A stretch of 64,000 nt of DNA from Rhodococcus rhodnii (GTDB lineage Bacteria; Actinomycetota; Actinomycetes; Mycobacteriales; Pseudonocardiaceae), in the NCBI GenBank assembly GCA_000720375.1, contig JOAA01000004.1, positions 124,001-188,000 of the forward strand, given 5' to 3'. This document shows, piece after piece, positions 25,553-33,930 of this stretch (position 1 is its first letter; each line of letters opens with the position of its first letter). A program made the position numbers and the translations under genes. A model generated the notes under the pieces. The model was not told the origin of the DNA and did no database searches. It saw nothing but the letters and a program-made list of their open reading frames with translations.

Positions 25553-26181
25553 CTTCCCTGCTCGTGATGGCCAAGGCGCCCGTTCCAGGCCTGGCCAAGA
25601 CCCGGCTCTGCCCGCCGGCGACGCCTGAGGAGGCCGCGGACATCGCCGCTGCCTCGCTCCTGGACACCTTGGATGCCGTGCTCGCGGTTCCTGACATCAC
25701 ACCGGTTGTCGCCTTCACCGGCGATCTGGATCAGGCCGCGCGCCGAGATGAACTGGCGTCCCTGCTGGGGCAGGCGACCGTAATTCCACAGCGTGGCAAG
25801 GATTTCGGCGCACGTCTGGCCAATGCTCACCGGGACGTAGCACGGTTCGGGCCGGTGCTGCAGATCGGGATGGACACGCCACAGGTCACGCCCACGCTGT
25901 TGACAAGCGCGTTGGAACGTCTGGAAGAACTGGATGCCGTGCTGGGCCAGGCGTCAGATGGCGGGTGGTGGGCGCTGGGCCTGCGCGATCCTCTTGAGGC
26001 TGCCGTGTTGCGAAATGTGCCGATGTCCAGGCCGGATACCGGTTCGCTGACCTGGCTCGCGTTCAGCCACCTGCGAATGGGACACCTGCCCGTGCTGTCT
26101 GATGTGGACACCATGGCGGACGCGACGCGGGTGGCGAGCCAGACAAGCGGCCGGTTCGCCGCCACGGTAGGTGCCCGATGA
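25549..26181 (+). CDS. DUF2064 glycosyltransferase-like (nucleotidyltransferase fold)
   Basis: The 210-residue product starts LLVMAKAPVPGLAKTRL, the N-terminal signature of the DUF2064/TIGR04282 GT-A-like family, with the following QIGMDTPQV (Asp in a metal site) and DGGWWALGL stretches. Activity in this family is not established. It overlaps the GT2 gene by ATGA and the methyltransferase gene by ATGA. Confidence 0.85.
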   Translation: MTSLLVMAKAPVPGLAKTRLCPPATPEEAADIAAASLLDTLDAVLAVPDITPVVAFTGDLDQAARRDELASLLGQATVIPQRGKDFGARLANAHRDVARFGPVLQIGMDTPQVTPTLLTSALERLEELDAVLGQASDGGWWALGLRDPLEAAVLRNVPMSRPDTGSLTWLAFSHLRMGHLPVLSDVDTMADATRVASQTSGRFAATVGAR

Positions 26182-26780
26182 CCGGGTTCGACATGGCGTT
26201 GAAGAGCACTGAATGCTGGCTTGAGCTGGCCAACGGTGAACGGATCACCTTGCCGGTCGACCGGTGGCAGGCCACTGGGCCGAGCGACGAGATGCTGCTC
26301 GCGCACTGTTGCGGCCCGACTCTGGACATCGGCTGCGGCCCCGGTCGCCTGACAAGCGCTTTGTCGGTTCGAGGAGTTCCTGTTCTCGGCGTCGACGTGT
26401 CCGCGGTCGCCGTGCAGCTGACGCTTGCCCGTGGTGGCGTGGCCTTGCGGCGAGACGTCTTCGATCCTCTGCCCGGCGAAGGGCGTTGGCACAGCGCGCT
26501 TCTGGCGGACGGGAACGTCGGCATAGGCGGCGATCCGGTCCGGCTGCTGCGGCGGGTTCGCGGCCTGGTCGCTCGTCACGGCAGAGTTCTCGTGGAACTC
26601 GACGCGCCAGGAACGGGCCTGCGGAACCACTCGGTCCGGGTGAACGGCTTGGGCACGTGGTTTCCATGGGCATGGGTTGGCGCGGACGCGGTCGACGAGG
26701 TCGCGCTCCAGGCAGGGTTCAGGTCGAGGTGGGTCGCCGAGGGCGGCAACCGGTGGTTCACGGAGTTGGTGCCGCAATGA
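26178..26780 (+). CDS. Class I SAM-dependent methyltransferase
   Basis: The 200-residue product carries LDIGCGPGRLTSAL, the AdoMet-binding motif I, and acidic motif II LGVDVSAVA. No substrate signature. It is coupled to the flanking genes by ATGA overlaps, implying equal stoichiometry with the glycosyltransferases and the membrane oxidoreductase. Confidence 0.85.
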   Translation: MTGFDMALKSTECWLELANGERITLPVDRWQATGPSDEMLLAHCCGPTLDIGCGPGRLTSALSVRGVPVLGVDVSAVAVQLTLARGGVALRRDVFDPLPGEGRWHSALLADGNVGIGGDPVRLLRRVRGLVARHGRVLVELDAPGTGLRNHSVRVNGLGTWFPWAWVGADAVDEVALQAGFRSRWVAEGGNRWFTELVPQ

Positions 26781-27841
26781 AGTTCCGAAGCGCCGCGCAC
26801 AATGAGAAAGCCACGGCCAGGATTGGGTTGTGGCTGGGGATCGCGTTTCTGGTCTGCTTTGTCACCGGGTTGATCAGCCACGCGATCCAGCATCCACCGT
26901 CCTGGTTCTTCTGGCCGTCACGTCCGGTGAACTTCTACCGGGTCACCCAGGGCCTGCACGTGGTCTCCGGTGTCGCCGCGATTCCGTTGCTGCTGGCCAA
27001 ACTCTGGTCGGTCTACCCGAAGCTGTTCGAACGTCCACTGGTCAAGTCGCTGCCGCACGCTCTGGAGCGCGGCTCGATCCTGGTGCTGTCCGGGGCCGCG
27101 TTCTTCGAACTGGTCACCGGCATCTTCAATGTCGCCCAGAATTACCTGTGGACCTTTTACTTCCCGACCGCGCATTACGCCGTCGCCTGGGTCGCGGTGG
27201 GGTCGATCCTGGTGCACATCGCCGTCAAGCTGCCGATCGTCCGGCGCGCTTTGCACCGTGACCCATTGCCGGATCCCTCGCGCCGGGCTTTTCTGCGGAC
27301 GACGTGGCTGGCTTCCGGAGTCGCTGTCGTGGCGACCGCTGGTGTCACGGTTCCGCTGCTACGCAACGTTTCCACGCTGGCTTGGCGGTCGGACAAGGGT
27401 CCGCAGGGCGTGCCGGTGAACCGGACTGCGGCGGCCGCGGGCGTGACCAAGGATCCTTCGTGGACTTTGGAAGTCGCGGGGAAACGGTTCACCCTTGCGG
27501 AGTTGACCGCGATGCCGCAGACCACCGCTGACCTACCAATCGCTTGTGTCGAGGGGTGGAGCCAGTCCGCGAGCTGGACCGGAGTTCCCGTTGCCGACGT
27601 GCTGAAGGCGGCGGGTGTTCAGCCTGGCATGGCCGTGAAAGTTCATTCGATGGAGCAGAACGGGCTGTACCGGACAAGTACGTTGCCCGGGGAACACACC
27701 AAGGATCCGTTGACGCTGCTGGCTTTGCGGTGCAACGGCGAGGTGCTGGACATGGATCACGGGTATCCGTGCCGGATCATCGCGCCGAGCCGGCCTGGTG
27801 TGTTGCAGACCAAGTGGGTCAACCGGCTGGAGGTGCTGTGA
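26777..27841 (+). CDS. Membrane molybdopterin-dependent oxidoreductase
   Basis: The 354-residue protein is a fusion: an N-terminal set of about five membrane helices with His residues (SHAIQHPPSW, QGLHVVSG, HYAVAW) that could hold haem, like cytochrome b561-type units, and a C-terminal sulphite-oxidase-type domain with the Mo-ligand region LPIACVEGWSQSASWTGV and HGYPCRIIAPSRPG. The C-terminal dimer domain of sulphite oxidase is absent. It would pass electrons between the Mo site and membrane carriers. It overlaps the methyltransferase by ATGA; moaB lies 5 kb away. Confidence 0.85.
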   Translation: MKFRSAAHNEKATARIGLWLGIAFLVCFVTGLISHAIQHPPSWFFWPSRPVNFYRVTQGLHVVSGVAAIPLLLAKLWSVYPKLFERPLVKSLPHALERGSILVLSGAAFFELVTGIFNVAQNYLWTFYFPTAHYAVAWVAVGSILVHIAVKLPIVRRALHRDPLPDPSRRAFLRTTWLASGVAVVATAGVTVPLLRNVSTLAWRSDKGPQGVPVNRTAAAAGVTKDPSWTLEVAGKRFTLAELTAMPQTTADLPIACVEGWSQSASWTGVPVADVLKAAGVQPGMAVKVHSMEQNGLYRTSTLPGEHTKDPLTLLALRCNGEVLDMDHGYPCRIIAPSRPGVLQTKWVNRLEVL

Positions 27842-28236
27842 AGACGCGGCTTCTGGTGGGGTTCGCCGGGCTCGTGATGATGGCCTGGGGTGCGTTGCTG
27901 GCTCTTGAGGTTCCGCAGATCGTGGAGTTCGGCGCGTGGTTTCTGGCCGGTCCGCTCGTGCACGACTTCGTGCTGGCTCCCGTTGTGGGCCTTGTCGGTC
28001 TTGTTCTGCGTGGTCCGGTCAAAGCGGGAGCCGTGGTTTCCGGGATCCTCGTGCTGATCGCGATTCCGTTGGTCTGGCAGCCGCAGGTGCCGGTCAACCC
28101 CGGCTTGCACGACCGGAACTACTGGCTGGGCCTGGCGATCAGCCTTGGCGTGGTCTGGCTGCTTGTGCTGATCAGGCTCGTGTGGAAACGCATGCGACGT
28201 CGCCTCGGCGAGACTGAGTTCACCGAGGCGACGTAG
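27838..28236 (+). CDS. Small four-helix membrane protein
   Basis: The 132-residue product has about four hydrophobic segments (LLVGFAGLVMMAWGALLAL, FVLAPVVGLVGLVL, GAVVSGILVLIAIPLVW, LGLAISLGVVWLLVLI) and a basic C-terminus. GTG start overlaps the oxidoreductase stop as GTGA. Probably an accessory membrane subunit of that enzyme; no domain recognised. Confidence 0.7.
   Translation: MKTRLLVGFAGLVMMAWGALLALEVPQIVEFGAWFLAGPLVHDFVLAPVVGLVGLVLRGPVKAGAVVSGILVLIAIPLVWQPQVPVNPGLHDRNYWLGLAISLGVVWLLVLIRLVWKRMRRRLGETEFTEAT
28197..28234. terminator. 12-bp stem hairpin at the convergent gene ends
   Basis: ACGTCGCCTCGG (28197-28208) and CCGAGGCGACGT (28223-28234) form a perfect stem inside the last codons of the small membrane gene, 11 bp before the stop of the opposing transporter gene. 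It could terminate both directions. Confidence 0.55.
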
Positions 28237-28244
28237 GCGCGCGG

Positions 28245-28991
28245 TCATGCCCGCTTGTTGAACTTCGCCCGGGCCCAGGCGTAGCCGGCGACCGTGAGGC
28301 CGAGCGCCCAGGCGATCGCGGCCAGGGTCTGACCGGTGTGCGGCACGCCGTTGAGAAAACCGCGGACGGATTCGATGATCGACGTGAAAGGCTGGTACTG
28401 GGCGAATTCCCGGATACCAGGCCCCATTTTGTCGGCCGGGACGATCGCACTGCTGAAGAACGGCAGCATGATCAGCGGCACCATGGCGCCACCCGCGGAT
28501 TCCTGGGTCTTCGCGGCCAGACCGACGGCGACAGTGAGCCAACTGACGCCGACGATCACCAGCAGAAGCACGCCGATGGCGGCGAGCCACTGCAGGAAGG
28601 ACGCGTTGGGGCTGAAGCCGAACAGGAAGGCCACACCGATGACAGCGAGGAGGGCGAGCACGACGCGCACCACTGTGGACACCACGTGCCCAGTCAGCAC
28701 AGCGCCGCGGGAGACGTCCATGACCTTGAAGCGGTTGATGATGCCTTTGGTCATGTCGGCGTTGACGGAAATGGCGGTGGCGCTGAGGCCGTAGCTGATG
28801 GCCAACATGAGCATGCCCGGTGTGGCGTAGTTGATGTAGTCACCGCTGCCGACGTTGAACGCGTCGCCGAAGACGTACACGAACATCAGCATCATGACGA
28901 TCGGCATGATGATCGAGTTGAACACGGTGAACGGGTAGCGGATGGTGTGCTTGAAGTTGCGGCGCAGCATGATCGCGGAATCGGTGCTCAT
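28245..28991 (-). CDS. DrrB-type ABC-2 exporter permease
   Basis: The 248-residue product has six membrane helices and the ABC-2 segment FGDAFNVGSGDYINYATPGM typical of DrrB daunorubicin-type permeases. It exports an unknown lipid or drug with the ATPase next to it. The start overlaps the ATPase stop by ATGA. The product faces the molybdopterin operon tail to tail. Confidence 0.85.
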   Translation of the reverse strand: MSTDSAIMLRRNFKHTIRYPFTVFNSIIMPIVMMLMFVYVFGDAFNVGSGDYINYATPGMLMLAISYGLSATAISVNADMTKGIINRFKVMDVSRGAVLTGHVVSTVVRVVLALLAVIGVAFLFGFSPNASFLQWLAAIGVLLLVIVGVSWLTVAVGLAAKTQESAGGAMVPLIMLPFFSSAIVPADKMGPGIREFAQYQPFTSIIESVRGFLNGVPHTGQTLAAIAWALGLTVAGYAWARAKFNKRA

Positions 28992-29935
28992 TTGGTGACA
29001 ACCTCCGTCTTGGCATCGTGACCGGTGAGGGCAAGGAAAACGTCGTCGAGATCGGGCATTCGCACGGTGAACTCCTCGACATCGATGGCGTACTCGTCGA
29101 GGCGGTCCAGCAGACCGCGCATCGACTTGACGCCACCGTCGCTGGGCACCCGCAGGATCAGGCTCTCCTCATCCGGAGCGCTGCCCGGCAGCACACGGAC
29201 CGCGGCTTGGAGCTGTGCGGCGTCTGCGAACCGCAGTTGCACATGGCCGCCGGGAATCTTGCGCTTGAGCTGCTCAGGAGTGCCTTCGGCGACGACCTTG
29301 CCCTGGTCGAGCACGGCGATCCGGTCGGCGAGCTGGTCGGCTTCCTCGAGGTACTGGGTGGTGAGGAAGATGGTCATGCCGTCGGCCACCAGCTCGCGGA
29401 CGATGTTCCACATGGTGCGGCGGCTGCGTGGGTCCAAACCGGTGGTCGGCTCGTCCAGGAAGATGATCTGCGGCCTGCCGACCAACGTCATCGCCAGGTC
29501 GAGCTTGCGCCGCATGCCACCGGAGTACGTCGATGCGCGCTTGTCGGCTGCTTCTGCCAGGTCGAAGCGCCGCAGCAGGTGCTCGATGACGTTTTTACCC
29601 TCGGTGCCCTTGAAGTGCTGCAGGTCCACCATCAGCTGCAGGTTCTCGCGGCCGGACAGCAGTTCGTCCACGGAGGCGAACTGTCCGGTGACGCCGATGG
29701 AAGAGCGAACCTTCTTGGTCTCGGTGGCGACGTCGTATCCGGCGACGCGCGCCGTGCCGCCGTCCATGCTGAGCAACGTCGTCAGCACGTTCACGGTCGT
29801 GGTCTTGCCGGCACCGTTCGGGCCGAGCAAGGAGAAGATCGTGCCGGCGCGGACGTCCAAATCGATGCCGTCGAGCACGACTTTGTCTTTGTAGGCCTTC
29901 TTCAGGCCCGAAGCCGTAATCGCTGAACTGGTCAT
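28988..29935 (-). CDS. DrrA-type ABC transporter ATPase
   Basis: The 315-residue ATPase has Walker A GPNGAGKTTT, the signature YSGGMRRKLDLA, Walker B IIFLDEPTTGLD and an extended C-terminal domain ending VFLALTGHDAKTE, as in DrrA. It powers the permease in the coupled gene. A second DrrAB pair is at 42175-44062. Confidence 0.92.
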   Translation of the reverse strand: MTSSAITASGLKKAYKDKVVLDGIDLDVRAGTIFSLLGPNGAGKTTTVNVLTTLLSMDGGTARVAGYDVATETKKVRSSIGVTGQFASVDELLSGRENLQLMVDLQHFKGTEGKNVIEHLLRRFDLAEAADKRASTYSGGMRRKLDLAMTLVGRPQIIFLDEPTTGLDPRSRRTMWNIVRELVADGMTIFLTTQYLEEADQLADRIAVLDQGKVVAEGTPEQLKRKIPGGHVQLRFADAAQLQAAVRVLPGSAPDEESLILRVPSDGGVKSMRGLLDRLDEYAIDVEEFTVRMPDLDDVFLALTGHDAKTEVVTK

Positions 29936-30262
29936 GGCAGTACTGTGATCGGCGGCCCTGACACGGACCTGACCTCACCCTGACACGAACCCTGACATGA
30001 CGTTTCGCCTGTTCAGATGCCCTTTGCGGGCTCAGATACGCCGAAGCCGCACAAGACGGACGAGGGGGTATCCGTCGTGTGCGGCTCGGCATATGCCGGC
30101 TCAGGGGCATTGAGCCGGGGGCCGATCTCCCCGAGAGAATCGGCGTTCCGGTCCACCCGACTGGACCGGAGTTGTCCCCTCCCCGCGAGGCTCACGCTTG
30201 CCCTGCTCAAGCGGAGCCTCAGCGAGGAGAGCTGGTCTCGGCCGCGAGGCGCGGCCGAGCGT
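29936..30262. repeat. Gene-free stretch dense in inverted repeats
   Basis: No gene was found in these 327 bases. Within 30046-30259 there are at least six inverted repeats: 30046-30060/30071-30085 (15 bp, one mismatch), palindrome CGGCATATGCCG (30087-30098), CCGGCTCA/TGAGCCGG (30096-30118), a 9-bp pair at 30147-30170, GAGGCTC-A-CGCTTG with its complement (30187-30220), and CTCGGCCGC/GCGGCCGAG (30237-30259). The last is a likely terminator of the protease gene. The others may form a structured RNA or serve as binding sites. Confidence 0.6.
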
Positions 30263-31687
30263 CTAGTTCACCGGTACTGGTTGACCGCCCAGGGTCGCGG
30301 TCACTGTCTTGCTTCCGTTTCCGATCGTCAGCGTCACCTTGTCGCCTGGTGCCAGGGACCGGACTGCTGCCACGAGCGCGTCGGACGTCTCGATGCGGCG
30401 GTCGTTCAGTTTCGTCACCACGTCGCCCACTGCGACACCGGCTGCTTCGGCCGCACCGCCTGGGACGACCTGGCTTACGCGGGCGCCGCCGTTCTGGTCG
30501 GTCTGCACCGACACACCAAGCACTGTCTGGGTTGCCTTGCCCGTCTTCACGATCTCGTCCGCGGTTCGACGGGCTTGGTCGATCGGGATGGCGAAGCCGA
30601 TACCGACCGAGCCACCCTGCTGGCGGGACGAGCTGTTCGGGCTGTAGATCGCCGAGTTGATCCCGACGACCTGACCGGCCATGTTCACCAGCGGCCCGCC
30701 CGAGTTGCCCGGGTTGATCGCGGCGTCGGTCTGGATCGCGTCCATCACCGTCGCCTCCGAGCCGTTGTCGCCGCCTGCCCGGGTCGGTCGGTGCAGGGAG
30801 CTGACTATGCCGGAGGTCACGGTGCCGGACAGCTCGAACGGCGAGCCGATCGCGACCACGGCCTGGCCGACCTTCAGGTCATCCGATCTGCCGAGCACCA
30901 CGGGGGTCTTGCCGGAGACTCCCTTGGCCTGCACGACTGCGAGGTCGGATGACGGGTCACGGCCGACGACCGTGGCGTCCGCTGTCTGGCCGTCCTGGAA
31001 GACGACCTTGAGCGTGCCGCCGTTCGCGGCCTGTTCGATCACGTGGTTGTTCGTGACGACCAGGCCGTCCTGCCTGATGACGAACCCGGAGCCCTCACCG
31101 CTCTGGGTACGCAGCTGCACCACGCTCGGCAGCAGCTTGTTCGCGACCGCCTCGATCGTGCCGTCCGGGGCTTGGGCGGACACGTTCGCGGCGGGTGGAG
31201 GCACGTCGAGCGCGGATGGCGCGGACGACGCGTTGTTATCGGCGACGAGGTAGCCGCCGAGAGCACCCGCGCCACCACCGACGAGCAGCGCCAGCACCGC
31301 GACCCCGGCTACGAGGCCGCTGGCGCGTCGTGGCGGCGATGCTGGTCCCATCGGTGGCGGCGTCGGGTACGTGTGGGTCGTGCTTGGTGGCACGTACACG
31401 CCCGCTTGTCCCTGGCCGCCGACCGCGGAGCCGAACAGCACCTGCTGATGCTGCGGCTGCTGCGGGGCCCACGGATCGGCCGGGGTGTCAGTCCCTGGTG
31501 ACTCCGGTGAAGTCTCCCGCTGCGCCTCTTGGTGAGGCTGAGGCTGCCACTGCTCCTGCACGACTTCCTGGGTGGTGTCGTCGGACTGCGGCTGCTGCTC
31601 CTGCCGTGCCGGTTCCTGCGGACGCCAGTACGCGTCCTGTGGGTCCTGCCGCGGCGGCTCCTGCGGGCCGGGGCTGTTCTCGGTCAT
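30263..31687 (-). CDS. HtrA/DegP-like membrane serine protease with PDZ domain
   Basis: The 474-residue product has a Pro/Gln-rich cytoplasmic region (about 1-120), a membrane helix (LVAGVAVLALLVGGGAGALG), a trypsin-like domain with TNNHVIEQ (His), SSDLAVVQ (Asp) and PGNSGGPLV (Ser), and a C-terminal PDZ domain. It degrades or refolds envelope proteins under stress. In mycobacteria its homologue PepD is beside mprAB; here mprAB lies 14 kb away and the link is lost. Confidence 0.92.
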   Translation of the reverse strand: MTENSPGPQEPPRQDPQDAYWRPQEPARQEQQPQSDDTTQEVVQEQWQPQPHQEAQRETSPESPGTDTPADPWAPQQPQHQQVLFGSAVGGQGQAGVYVPPSTTHTYPTPPPMGPASPPRRASGLVAGVAVLALLVGGGAGALGGYLVADNNASSAPSALDVPPPAANVSAQAPDGTIEAVANKLLPSVVQLRTQSGEGSGFVIRQDGLVVTNNHVIEQAANGGTLKVVFQDGQTADATVVGRDPSSDLAVVQAKGVSGKTPVVLGRSDDLKVGQAVVAIGSPFELSGTVTSGIVSSLHRPTRAGGDNGSEATVMDAIQTDAAINPGNSGGPLVNMAGQVVGINSAIYSPNSSSRQQGGSVGIGFAIPIDQARRTADEIVKTGKATQTVLGVSVQTDQNGGARVSQVVPGGAAEAAGVAVGDVVTKLNDRRIETSDALVAAVRSLAPGDKVTLTIGNGSKTVTATLGGQPVPVN

Positions 31688-31743
31688 GGCACTTAGCTTG
31701 CCGCCATCTCCTGAGATTCGCCTGAGATGAACCTAGGACTTTC

Positions 31744-32835
31744 TCACGAGGCGTTCCTGAGCCGCTCGGCCACGGCTTCCGGAGTCACGTCGTTGATCCA
31801 CACGGCCATCCCGGACTCGGATCCGGCCAGGTACTTCAGCTTGTCCTTGGTCCGCAGCACGGAGAACACCTCAAGGTGCATCCAGGCCAGGTCACGGCCT
31901 TCGCGCACCGGCGCCTGGTGCCACGCCGCTATATAAGGAAGCGGACGGTCGTACAGCGAGTCCAAGTGCTTGAGCACACGTGAGTACAGGTCAGCGAAGT
32001 CATCCCGCTCAGCCGAAGTCAACGCGGGCAGATCCGGGACCTGGCGGTGTGGCACGACGTGCACCTCGACCGGCCACCGCGCCGCCGCGGGCACAAACGC
32101 CGTCCAGTGCGCGGAAGTCTCGATCACGCGGGTGCCTACCGCACGCTCAGCGGCCAGCACGTCACCCATCACCGGACGACCGTGCTTGTCCTGGTACGCC
32201 GACGCGACCTCAAGCATGCGCTCGGTGCGCGGCGTGATGAACGGGTACCCGTAGATCTGGCCGTGCGGGTGGCTCAGCGTCACGCCGATCTCCTCGCCAC
32301 GGTTCTCGAACGGGAAAACCTGTGCCACGTAAGGCAATGCGGACATCGCCTCGGTCCGATCGGCCCACACGTCGACCACTGTCCGGATCCGCGGCACGGT
32401 CAGCTCGCCGAAGGAGCTGTTGTGGTTGGAGGTGAAGCAGACCACCTCGCACCGGCCGTTGCCCGGCGCGCGCGGCACCATGTCCATTCCGTCCACAATG
32501 GTCGGCGCGAAGCCGTCCCCGTTGGTGTGCGAGAACGACGGGAAGCGGTTCTCGAAGACCACCACGTCGTAGCTCGACTCGGGGATCTCGGTCGGCCGGC
32601 CCGGCTGGCTCGGACACAGTGGACACGTCTCGACCGGCGGTTTGTACGTCCGCGTCTGCCGGTGCGCGGCCATCGCCACCCACTCGTCGGTCAGCGGATC
32701 ACGCCGGATCTCCGAGCCGGGGTGAAACGGCGGCAGGTCTCTGGTGTCTTTCGCGGTACGTGCCGGCGCGCCCGGTGTGTCGTCGAAATACACGATCTCC
32801 CGGCCATCGGCCAGCCGGGTCACGGTACGCCTCAC
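31744..32835 (-). CDS. galT: Galactose-1-phosphate uridylyltransferase
   Basis: The 363-residue Leloir enzyme exchanges UMP between UDP-glucose and galactose-1-phosphate. The catalytic HPHGQIYGYP is near residue 187, and the zinc-site ETCPLCPSQ is near 70. It overlaps the DeoR gene as GTGA, so both share one transcript. galK is not in the window: the next gene downstream is the protease. Confidence 0.95.
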   Translation of the reverse strand: MRRTVTRLADGREIVYFDDTPGAPARTAKDTRDLPPFHPGSEIRRDPLTDEWVAMAAHRQTRTYKPPVETCPLCPSQPGRPTEIPESSYDVVVFENRFPSFSHTNGDGFAPTIVDGMDMVPRAPGNGRCEVVCFTSNHNSSFGELTVPRIRTVVDVWADRTEAMSALPYVAQVFPFENRGEEIGVTLSHPHGQIYGYPFITPRTERMLEVASAYQDKHGRPVMGDVLAAERAVGTRVIETSAHWTAFVPAAARWPVEVHVVPHRQVPDLPALTSAERDDFADLYSRVLKHLDSLYDRPLPYIAAWHQAPVREGRDLAWMHLEVFSVLRTKDKLKYLAGSESGMAVWINDVTPEAVAERLRNAS

Positions 32836-33644
32836 GCGGTTTCCCCTCCGGTATCGGACATCCCATCCTCATCGATGTCGGCGATCATCAACTCGCCGAC
32901 GCGTTCGGCCAGGAACTCCCGGCCGTCCTGACTCAACCCGTCGTCCGTCACCAGCACATCGGCGTCCTCGAGGTCCGCGATGGTGGAAATCCCGACGGTT
33001 CCCCACTTCGTGTGATCGGCGAGCACCACCAGCCGGCCTCCTGCCTCGACCAGAGCGCGGTTGGTCTCGCTCTCGTTGAGGTTCGGCGTCGTGAGGCCGG
33101 GCCCGGCCGCCATGCCGTGCACACCAAGGAAAACCATGTCCAAATGCAACGACCGCAGCGTGTGCACCGCAACTGGACCGACTAAGGCGTCCGACGGCGT
33201 CCGCACTCCACCAGTCAGCACGACTGTCCTATCGGAACGGCCGGTGCGCTGTAAGACGTCGGCGACCTGGATCGAGTTCGTGACCACGGTCAACTCGGGA
33301 ACGTCGTCGAGGTAGCGGGCGAACGTCCAGGTGGTCGTCCCCGCCGACAGCCCGATCGCGGTGCCCGGTTTGACCAGGGTCGCGGCGAGTGCGGAGATCG
33401 CTTCCTTCTGCGGCAGCTGCTGGACGGACTTCGCCTCGAACCCGGGCTCGTCGGTGCTCCGGCCGACGACCGCGGTCGCGCCGCCGTACACCTTCTCGAC
33501 CAGGCCACGGCGGGACAGCACCTCGAGGTCGCGGCGCACGGTCATATCCGAAACGCCCAACCGGTCGACCAGGTCACTGACCCGGACCGCACCGGTCTTC
33601 TTGACCTCTTCGAGGATCATCGCCTGCCGCTGCCGCGCGAGCAC
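32832..33644 (-). CDS. DeoR/GlpR-family transcriptional regulator
   Basis: The 270-residue product has the DeoR helix-turn-helix (AVRVSDLVDRLGVSDMTVRRD) near residue 20 and a sugar-phosphate isomerase-like ligand domain (TAIGLSAGTTTW). I chose GTG 33644, preceded by GGAAGGGG; the frame opens at 33686. It probably represses galT and the divergent sugar transporter and responds to a sugar phosphate. Confidence 0.88.
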   Translation of the reverse strand: MLARQRQAMILEEVKKTGAVRVSDLVDRLGVSDMTVRRDLEVLSRRGLVEKVYGGATAVVGRSTDEPGFEAKSVQQLPQKEAISALAATLVKPGTAIGLSAGTTTWTFARYLDDVPELTVVTNSIQVADVLQRTGRSDRTVVLTGGVRTPSDALVGPVAVHTLRSLHLDMVFLGVHGMAAGPGLTTPNLNESETNRALVEAGGRLVVLADHTKWGTVGISTIADLEDADVLVTDDGLSQDGREFLAERVGELMIADIDEDGMSDTGGETA

Positions 33645-33714
33645 CGCACACCCCTTCCAGCATGCCGCCACCCGTCGCGACGACACGCACTCGCCGCGAG
33701 CATAGGCGACAACG

Positions 33715-33750
33715 CAACATACTCAAACATCCGACTCGACCGATGTTGTT
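33715..33750. promoter_or_regulatory. Candidate DeoR-type operator
   Basis: AACATC (33726-33731) and GATGTT (33742-33747) form an inverted repeat with a 10-bp spacer in an AT-rich patch; a further CAACAT precedes it at 33715-33720. It lies between the divergent DeoR and transporter genes. Confidence 0.4.
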
Positions 33751-33860
33751 CGATGCTCAACCCGCTGGACCGACCATCACGCATCGATAAAGTGCGGCTC
33801 CACCTCCCATTTTACCTGCCCGACGTTCATCCAACCGGGTTAACAGCTCCGTAACGAGGC

Positions 33861-33889
33861 TTGACATGACGTGCCTTCGCTACCAGATT
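33861..33889 (+). promoter_or_regulatory. Possible promoter of the sugar transporter operon
   Basis: TTGACA at 33861-33866 is followed 17 bp later by CAGATT, a weak match to the -10 consensus (33884-33889). It is about 40 bp before the transporter start. Confidence 0.3.
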
Positions 33890-33930
33890 GTGAGCACTCT
33901 TGTTTGAGTCCGTGGGGTTTGGAGCGACAT

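Noticed and set aside
29018..29926. Long plus-strand frames opposite the DrrA ATPase
   Set aside because: Both are shadows of the minus-strand ATPase, which has all ABC motifs.
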